From the NCBI GenBank assembly GCA_910586955.1, contig CAJUMM010000091.1, positions 1 through 10,232 on the forward strand: a DNA stretch of 10,232 bases, given 5' to 3'. How positions within the stretch are numbered: the first letter of the stretch is position 1; the number at the start of each line of letters is the position of its first letter. Both the position numbers and the translations under genes were made by a program. The DNA comes from an uncultured Lachnospiraceae bacterium (GTDB lineage Bacteria > Bacillota > Clostridia > Lachnospirales > Lachnospiraceae). This document shows, one piece after another, positions 5,598 through 10,232 of this stretch. Under the pieces are notes generated by a model, which searched no databases, had not been told where the DNA came from, and saw only the letters and a list, made by a program, of their open reading frames with translations.

Positions 5598-7472
5598 TTA
5601 AGTTCCCAGAAGCTGTAGAACCGAAGAAGGCTGCTGGTTTGCCTGGGCCAGCATGGATTGGCTGCTCTGGACCAGGATAGAGTTGCGCACATATTCCATC
5701 ATGGCTTTGGCCATATCCATGTCCCGGATCCGGGATTCCGACGCAGTCAGGTTTTCTATGGTACAGCCCAAGCTGGAAACCGTGTGATCCAGCCGGTTTT
5801 GAAGAGCGCCGTAATAGCTTCTTATGGAGCTGATCTGATCGATGGCACTGTTTATCTCGTCAATGGCGCTGCGGGCATTGTCCTGTTCCAGAATGTCCGT
5901 ATCCGCAAGTCCCAGGGCATCCGGGCTCATCTGGTAAAGTTCTACCCGGATAATGTTTTCTTCTTTGTTCCGGTCCCCCACCATCAATTCAATGCCGTCA
6001 GTGCTGGCAATGCCTTTGCCTGTAGGCCTGGTAGCCACATCCGTAATATAAAAGGGCTGGTTTCTGGCAGCGCTGTTTCCGATCATGGAAGCATCGCTTA
6101 AACTGCCGGTTATGACGGAACCTGAGCCGTTTTTGGATTCATAGATCAGCTTTCTGACAAACTCCACAAGATTTGCATCGGATTGCCGGAATAGCCCTTC
6201 CAGGCTGTTTCCGTTATGGATTTTTCCGCCGGTATGTTTTGAGATTGCGCTGTATAATCCGGCATCATGATTTATGATTTCATCAAATATTTTATCCATC
6301 CCGGCTGCAATGCCGGCTCCGCTGACCGTAGAGCCTCCGCCGTTGGCAAGATGCCCGATATAGGCGCTGGCAAGATAACCGTGGCCATAAGGCCTTCCGG
6401 CTACGGAATATTTCCGCAGATAATTGGCGATGGCCGCATCCTGGGAAGTGTCGCTGGCACTGGAGAGGGACTTTCCAATCTGCACCAGCTCCTGGTTCCA
6501 GTTGGTCGGGAAGCCTCCGCCGGAGAGCTGTGCGGTTCCCTCCATAAACCATTCGGGGAATTTCTCCGAACCGTTCCGGCCGCTCATCTGATCGGTCATG
6601 GTGTACTGCATAACCGAGTGCATAAGCTCGTGGGCAATGGTAGATTCCAGTACAACGGCGTCTCCGCCTGTAAGGGAGGCATCTGAGAAATCCGAGGAGT
6701 CCAGCTTGATCAGCATATTGCCGGCCTTGCCGGTTGCATAAAAGGAAAACTGTGCATAGGCAAGCATTCCGCCTTTGCCGTCTATATGGCTGATATGAAG
6801 CTCCATGCCGATGGTGTCTGCTCCAATCTCTGCCTCCAGGGAAGGAAAGGCGTTTAAGATCTGGCTTACGGCATTGGGAAAATATTCTTTGGCAATTTTG
6901 TCCGCCAGAAGTCCGGTGGCTCTGGCGGCTTTGCTTAAACTCCCGGGGGAGACGGCGCCGGAGCGATCCGTACAGTCTACCTGGCAGGTCCGGTTTTTCA
7001 GATCCACCGTGAGGCTGTAGGTGGTAGTAAAAGTTTCCTTTGTTCCCACGGAGCTGTGGCCGGGGAAGAGATGGATGCTGTTAAAGGTTGTGGCGTCCCC
7101 GATTCTGGAAATCTCCGTTTTCATCTGCTGTATTTCCTGGTCCATCATAAAACGTTCCCGGGAAGTGTAGGTTCCGTTTGCGGACTGGACGGAGAGCTCC
7201 ATCATACGGTTTAAGATGGCATGGACTTCCGTGGTGGCCCCTTCCACAGTCTGGACAAGGGAAATACCGTCTTCCGCATTCTGTTCAGCCTGCTGAAGGC
7301 CCGTGATCTGCGCGCGCATTTTTTCGGAGATAGCGAGGCCCGCCGCGTCGTCCCCGGCACGGTTGATCTTGTATCCGGAGCTGAGCTTTTCCAGATTTTT
7401 GGCGACGGAGCCGTTATTTCCGCTTAAATTTCTGTGAACGTTCAAAGCCGTTACATTATGCTGGATGCGCAC
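5598..7472 (-). CDS. Flagellinolysin: flagellin with an inserted zinc metallopeptidase domain
   Basis: A 624-residue flagellin-peptidase chimera (627 residues from the upstream GTG at 7481; numbering here uses that longer form). Residues 4-140 are the N-terminal D0/D1 flagellin helices (RIQHNVTALN, LSSGYKINRAGDDAAGLAIS), and about 495-627 the C-terminal D1/D0, ending MLAQANQQPSSVLQLLG. Between them lies an insert of about 355 residues with H284-E-L-M-H288 and a downstream E314 in EWFMEGTAQ, the gluzincin arrangement also found in M9-type collagenases. H284, H288 and E314 should bind zinc and E285 should be catalytic. Proteolytic flagellins of this design are a published family, so the protein should be exported by the flagellar secretion system and displayed along the filament. 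No signal peptide is present. C166 and C170 near the start of the insert are unusual for a flagellin. GTG at 7472 is preferred because GAGGTGA lies five bases upstream and it yields the canonical flagellin N-terminus. Confidence 0.93.
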   Translation of the reverse strand: MRIQHNVTALNVHRNLSGNNGSVAKNLEKLSSGYKINRAGDDAAGLAISEKMRAQITGLQQAEQNAEDGISLVQTVEGATTEVHAILNRMMELSVQSANGTYTSRERFMMDQEIQQMKTEISRIGDATTFNSIHLFPGHSSVGTKETFTTTYSLTVDLKNRTCQVDCTDRSGAVSPGSLSKAARATGLLADKIAKEYFPNAVSQILNAFPSLEAEIGADTIGMELHISHIDGKGGMLAYAQFSFYATGKAGNMLIKLDSSDFSDASLTGGDAVVLESTIAHELMHSVMQYTMTDQMSGRNGSEKFPEWFMEGTAQLSGGGFPTNWNQELVQIGKSLSSASDTSQDAAIANYLRKYSVAGRPYGHGYLASAYIGHLANGGGSTVSGAGIAAGMDKIFDEIINHDAGLYSAISKHTGGKIHNGNSLEGLFRQSDANLVEFVRKLIYESKNGSGSVITGSLSDASMIGNSAARNQPFYITDVATRPTGKGIASTDGIELMVGDRNKEENIIRVELYQMSPDALGLADTDILEQDNARSAIDEINSAIDQISSIRSYYGALQNRLDHTVSSLGCTIENLTASESRIRDMDMAKAMMEYVRNSILVQSSQSMLAQANQQPSSVLQLLGT

Positions 7473-7477
7473 GCATT

Positions 7478-7484
7478 TCACCTC
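7478..7484 (-). promoter_or_regulatory. Ribosome binding site that fixes the flagellinolysin start
   Basis: On the minus strand GAGGTGA sits five bases before the GTG at 7472. The upstream in-frame GTG (7479-7481) lies inside this Shine-Dalgarno sequence and so is unlikely to be the initiator. The resulting protein begins MRIQHNVTALN, like other flagellins. Confidence 0.7.
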
Positions 7485-7546
7485 TTTTTGTCTGGTTTTG
7501 TCCTGGCAGATTCACAATGAAAATAAATGCCAATCGTATAGTTCAT

Positions 7547-7574
7547 ATATCGGCATCCCGGCAGGATATCTTAA
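7547..7574 (-). promoter_or_regulatory. Sigma-D (sigma-28) flagellar promoter for flagellinolysin
   Basis: Read on the minus strand, TTAA (7571-7574) is followed after 16 bases by GCCGATAT (7547-7554). This is the -10 consensus of Bacillus sigma-D promoters, and the -35 differs from TAAA at one base. Transcription would start near 7540, leaving a leader of about 70 nt before the GTG at 7472. It implies late flagellar-class control through sigma-D and its anti-sigma factor. Confidence 0.78.
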
Positions 7575-7595
7575 GCTGTTTCCAGGTGAAAAGGC

Positions 7596-7624
7596 TTGTA
7601 TTTTCGGGAATGCCGGACTATAAT
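7596..7624 (+). promoter_or_regulatory. Sigma-A promoter for the NlpC/P60 hydrolase
   Basis: TTGTAT (7596-7601) and TATAAT (7619-7624) are separated by an optimal 17 bases, giving a predicted start near 7631 and a leader of about 34 nt. This shows that an in-frame TTG at 7596 is a -35 element rather than a start codon. It is divergent from the sigma-D promoter, with only 21 bp between them. Confidence 0.8.
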
Positions 7625-7664
7625 AAAAAATGACTATAAATTTTTTTACAAGCGGGGTTATTAC

Positions 7665-8861
7665 ATGAAGAAATGGAAAGTATATGGGAAGCGTACAGCA
7701 GCGGCAGTTCTTGTGGGATGTCTCTGCTTTTCTATAAAGGCATCGGCTACAGAGACGGAGGATGAGCTGAGAAGGCAGCAGCGGGAGACCCAGCAGCAGC
7801 TTAACGAGATCAACCAGCAGATGAAATCCATTGAGGGGCAGAGAGACGAGATCCTGGAGGAGATCAATACCCTGGATTCCGAGCTGACCAACGTAATTCT
7901 CACCCTGGAACTTCTGGAAGCGGATCTGGCTATTAAGCAGGAAGATCTGGAGGCGGCCCAGCAGGAATATGAGGCGGCGAAACAGCGGGAGGAGGCCCAG
8001 TATGAGGCCATGAAGCTGCGCATTCAGTACATATACGAGCAGGGCGAGACGGACTATCTCTCCCTTCTCCTTCAGGCGGAGAGTTTTGTGGATTTCCTGA
8101 ACAAGAAGGATTTCTCCCAGGAGATCCACGAGCAGGACCGGAAACTCCTGACGGAGTATCAGGAGGTTAAGGAAGAGGTGGCCATGCTGGTGGACCAGAT
8201 TGAGCAGGAGAAAAAGGAATTGGAGATTCTCCAGTCGGAACAGGAGGCCCAGAAGGCGGAAGTAGAACGGATGCTGGCGGAAAAGCAGGCCCAGGAGGCA
8301 AATTTCGAAAGCCAGCTGGAGGAGGCCCAGCGCCAGGCCCAGGTGTTTAAGAGCAAGATTGCGGAGCAGAATGCCCAGATCCGGAAGCTGGAAGCGGAGC
8401 GCAGGAGAAGAGAGGCGGCAGCCGCAGCTGCTGCTGCGGGAAACGGCGGCGGTTCCGGTAATTCTGGAAATTCCGGAGTATCAGGAGGCGGGGGAGCCAT
8501 TGCAGTTACAGGAAACAGTTCCCTGGGGCGCTCCATTGCAAACTATGCACTTCAGTTCCGGGGCGGGAAATACGTTTTCGGCGGGACAAGTCTTAGTACC
8601 GGTGTGGATTGTTCCGGTTTTACCAGGGCCGTTTTCCGCAATTTTGGAATCAGCCTTCCCAGGGACTCCACCTCCCAGCGTTCCGCCGGCCGGGGCGTCA
8701 GTTATTCGGAAGCCCAGGCCGGGGATATCATCTGTTATGCCGGTCATGTGGCCATTTATCTTGGGGGCGGGCAGATTGTCCATGCTGCGGATGAACGGCA
8801 TGGAATTACCACAGGCTCTGCCACCTATCAGACCATTCTGGCAGTGCGGCGGTGTTACTGA
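7665..8861 (+). CDS. Secreted coiled-coil NlpC/P60 peptidoglycan endopeptidase
   Basis: A 398-residue secreted cell-wall hydrolase of the PcsB/CwlO-like layout. Residues 1-28 form a signal peptide (KKWK start, hydrophobic core, likely cleavage after ASA 26-28). A long glutamate/glutamine-rich coiled coil occupies about 30-250, broken near 125-160 by a less charged stretch (YLSLLLQAESFVDFL). An Ala-rich run and a Gly/Ser-rich linker (about 251-280) lead to the NlpC/P60 domain (about 285-398). The catalytic triad appears intact: C316 in GVDCSGF, H361 in GHVAIYLG and H373 in IVHAA. The family cleaves D-Glu-diaminopimelate bonds in stem peptides; in PcsB and CwlO the coiled coil mediates control by FtsEX, so the same is plausible here, though no FtsEX genes are in view. 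The ATG at 7665 has only a weak GCGGGG site upstream, but it fits the promoter and the signal peptide. Confidence 0.92.
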   Translation: MKKWKVYGKRTAAAVLVGCLCFSIKASATETEDELRRQQRETQQQLNEINQQMKSIEGQRDEILEEINTLDSELTNVILTLELLEADLAIKQEDLEAAQQEYEAAKQREEAQYEAMKLRIQYIYEQGETDYLSLLLQAESFVDFLNKKDFSQEIHEQDRKLLTEYQEVKEEVAMLVDQIEQEKKELEILQSEQEAQKAEVERMLAEKQAQEANFESQLEEAQRQAQVFKSKIAEQNAQIRKLEAERRRREAAAAAAAAGNGGGSGNSGNSGVSGGGGAIAVTGNSSLGRSIANYALQFRGGKYVFGGTSLSTGVDCSGFTRAVFRNFGISLPRDSTSQRSAGRGVSYSEAQAGDIICYAGHVAIYLGGGQIVHAADERHGITTGSATYQTILAVRRCY

Positions 8862-8892
8862 GAGAGGCAAATAGAAAGAGAGATGTGAGCAT

Positions 8893-9237
8893 ATGGCGAG
8901 AACCGTAAGTATCGGATGTCAGGACTTTGAGACTCTCCGCAGGGAGGGATACTTTTAGAAGCTGACCAACCGGGAGAGCGGCTATGGGCGGTATGACGTG
9001 ATGCTGGAGCCCCTGCGGGCAGAGGATGACGCCTACATTTTAGAATTTAAGGTTTTCCAGCCAAAGAAGGAGAAAGAACTTTCGGATACCGTGCAGTCTG
9101 CCTTAGATCAGATTGAGAAGCGGCATTACGAGGCTGTGCTTGTGGAGAGAGGAATACCACAAAGCCGCATAAGAAAGTACGGCTTCGCCTTCCGGGGGAA
9201 AGAGGTACAAATCGGGGAAAGAACCCTCTCTTAAAAT
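8893..9237 (+). pseudogene. Remnant of an AAA-ATPase/PD-(D/E)XK nuclease-like protein (internal deletion)
   Basis: In one frame from the ATG at 8893 the sequence reads MARTVSIGCQDFETLRREGYF, then TAG (8956-8958), then KLTNRESGYGRYDVMLEP and on to the TAA at 9235-9237. The first part resembles the extreme N-terminus of the AAA-ATPase-like/DUF1703 proteins abundant in gut clostridia. The second part is their C-terminal PD-(D/E)XK region, with the Asp of RYDVM and the E-x-K of ILEFKV retained. The roughly 400-residue ATPase middle expected in full-length members is absent, so the gene has lost its core near 8956. A reinitiated C-terminal peptide from GTG 8998 or ATG 9001 is conceivable, but no good ribosome binding site was noted. 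These proteins are of uncertain function and often multicopy. Parental length and identity are recalled from family knowledge, not searched. Confidence 0.78.
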
Positions 9238-9262
9238 TACGGGCTCCGCTCTGTCATTTTTT

Positions 9263-9302
9263 CCGCTCTTTTCGGAAAGAATGAAAAGAGCGGAGTTTTT
9301 TT
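9263..9302 (+). terminator. Rho-independent terminator
   Basis: An 11-bp perfect stem, CCGCTCTTTTC (9263-9273) with GAAAAGAGCGG (9283-9293), closes a 9-base loop and is followed by seven T residues (9296-9302). It would end the NlpC/P60-pseudogene unit and insulate sdaA. An upstream CTCCGCTC (9244-9251) could alternatively pair with GAGCGGAG in the 3' arm, but the local stem is longer. The plus strand lacks an A-tract before the stem, so it should act in one direction only. Confidence 0.92.
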
Positions 9303-9322
9303 GTTTTGAGAGAGGAAGAAGG

Positions 9323-10213
9323 ATGAAATCTTTGAAAGAATTGTACAAAGTGGGAAAGGGGCCTTCCAGTTCCCATACAATGGGGCCCCATAAAGCCTGC
9401 CGGATATTCCGGGAAGAGCATAGAGAGGCGGCTTTTTTCCGGGTGATTTTATATGGATCCCTGGCAAAGACCGGGAAAGGACATCAGACGGATACGGCCT
9501 GTATCCAGGCTTTCGCTCCGGTTCCCTGTGAGGTTTTGTTCCATAAAGAGGAGGATGTGGTATGTAAGCATGAGAATACCATGGACCTTTTCGCTTTTGA
9601 CGCCGGCAGACGGCAGATAGGCCGGATGCGGGTGTTTTCTGTGGGCGGAGGTGATATTTCCATTGAGGGAAGGCAGGAGATGGAGCCTATAGAGGTTTAC
9701 GAAAAAAACACCTTCCGGGAGATTGGGGAGGAATGCCGGAGACGGGGAATCCGGCTTTCGGATTATGTGTTTGAAAAGGAGGGAGAGGAAATCCGGGAAT
9801 ATCTTTTCCAGGTTTGGCAGGTGATGCAGGACGCCATCCGGGAGGGACTTGGCAGGGAGGGCCTGCTTCCCGGAGGTTTAAAGGTGGAGCGGAAAGCCCG
9901 GAAGCTCTATGGACAGTATTCTAAGGACGAGAGCCGGGAGACGAAAGAAAACCGGCTGGTATGCGCCTATGCCTTTGCGGTAAGCGAACAGAATGCTTCC
10001 TGCGGCACGGTAGTAACTGCACCTACCTGCGGCGCCTGCGGCGTGGTGCCGGCGGTTTTAAAATATATGCAGGAGAAAGAGGGATGTTCCGATCAAGAGA
10101 TTGTGAAGGCGCTGGCGGCAGGGGGAATCATAGGAAACCTGGTGAAGCACAATGCGTCGGTCTCCGGAGCGGAGTGCGGCTGCCAGGCGGAAATCGGGAC
10201 GGCCTGCGCCATG
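9323..10213 (+). CDS. sdaA: L-serine dehydratase (iron-sulfur), 3'-truncated by the contig end
   Basis: 297 codons of a single-chain L-serine ammonia-lyase, which converts L-serine to pyruvate and ammonia in the cytoplasm using an oxygen-sensitive [4Fe-4S] cluster. The N-terminal regulatory/beta domain carries VGKGPSSSHTMGP (10-22) and TGKGHQTD (50-57), both hallmark motifs. The catalytic alpha domain holds TAPTCGACGVVPAVL (232-246), KHNASVSGAECGCQAEIG (275-292) and TACAM (293-297). C236/C239, C285/C287 and C295 include the expected cluster ligands. The domain order beta-then-alpha matches the fused form; full-length members are around 400 residues or more, so roughly the last quarter is missing. 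The ATG follows a GAGGAAGAAGG purine stretch. The gene starts 21 bp after a strong terminator, so it needs its own promoter, which I could not place. Codons after 10213 are adapter, not gene. Confidence 0.93.
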
Positions 10214-10232
10214 AGATCGGAAGAGCGTCGTG
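10214..10232. other. Illumina adapter sequence at the contig end
   Basis: The terminal 19 bases AGATCGGAAGAGCGTCGTG are identical to the start of the standard Illumina TruSeq adapter. They interrupt sdaA exactly after the conserved TACAM, where the family continues with Ala-rich sequence. This is untrimmed library sequence, not genome. Confidence 0.96.

Noticed and set aside
7596..7664. Extension of the NlpC/P60 protein upstream to TTG at 7596
   Set aside because: That TTG is the -35 box of a well-spaced sigma-A promoter, and the ATG at 7665 gives a normal signal peptide.
7512..8129. Minus-strand frames overlapping the coiled-coil gene
   Set aside because: Leu/Ser-rich translations are the expected antisense shadow of a Glu/Gln/Lys-rich coiled coil, and one of them crosses both divergent promoters.
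8401..8500. Gly/Ser/Ala-rich segment as a tandem repeat or phase-variable tract
   Set aside because: It is a degenerate interdomain linker with mixed codons; there is no long homopolymer or exact repeat unit that would slip.
9241..9295. Terminator region as a transcription attenuator for sdaA
   Set aside because: An alternative 8-bp pairing exists (9244-9251 with 9288-9295), but it does not form a convincing antiterminator and the 11-bp local stem dominates.

Overview
The window looks like a chromosomal contig end from a gut-type Firmicute, most likely a motile member of the Lachnospiraceae (Clostridia). The evidence is moderately high GC with strong AGGAGG-type ribosome binding sites, a group B-like [FeFe] hydrogenase, a KtrAB potassium channel, a Lachnospiraceae-style flagellin terminus, an iron-sulfur L-serine dehydratase, and a degraded AAA-ATPase/PD-(D/E)XK gene of a type common in gut clostridia. 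The assignment rests on protein style only. The last 19 bases match the start of an Illumina adapter, so the window ends at an untrimmed contig edge.

Layout. Bases 1-5188 are one tightly packed plus-strand series: the tail of a thioredoxin-reductase-like flavoprotein, a monomeric [FeFe] hydrogenase, a YfcE-type metallophosphoesterase (4-bp overlap with the hydrogenase), ktrB, a 182-bp gap holding a 46-bp direct repeat and two hairpins, ktrA, and a membrane-anchored peptidoglycan amidase that overlaps ktrA by 29 bp. No internal promoter was recognised, so this may be one transcription unit joining redox, potassium homeostasis and cell-wall genes.

Bases 5195-7472 are on the minus strand: a flagellin whose variable region is replaced by a zinc metallopeptidase domain (a flagellinolysin), followed 25 bp later by a small four-CPxC zinc-ribbon protein. 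The flagellin has a near-consensus sigma-D (sigma-28) promoter, which ties it to the motility regulon although no other flagellar gene is present.

Bases 7596-9302 are on the plus strand: a divergent sigma-A promoter, a secreted coiled-coil NlpC/P60 peptidoglycan hydrolase, a pseudogene made of the two ends of an AAA-ATPase/PD-(D/E)XK protein whose middle is missing, and a strong intrinsic terminator. L-serine dehydratase (sdaA) begins at 9323 and is cut by the contig end.

The most notable item is the flagellinolysin: its promoter, start site, HExxH...E zinc site and both flagellin termini are readable, which predicts a proteolytically active flagellar filament. Second are the repeat-and-hairpin element between ktrB and ktrA and the mirrored motif in the divergent flagellin/hydrolase promoters.
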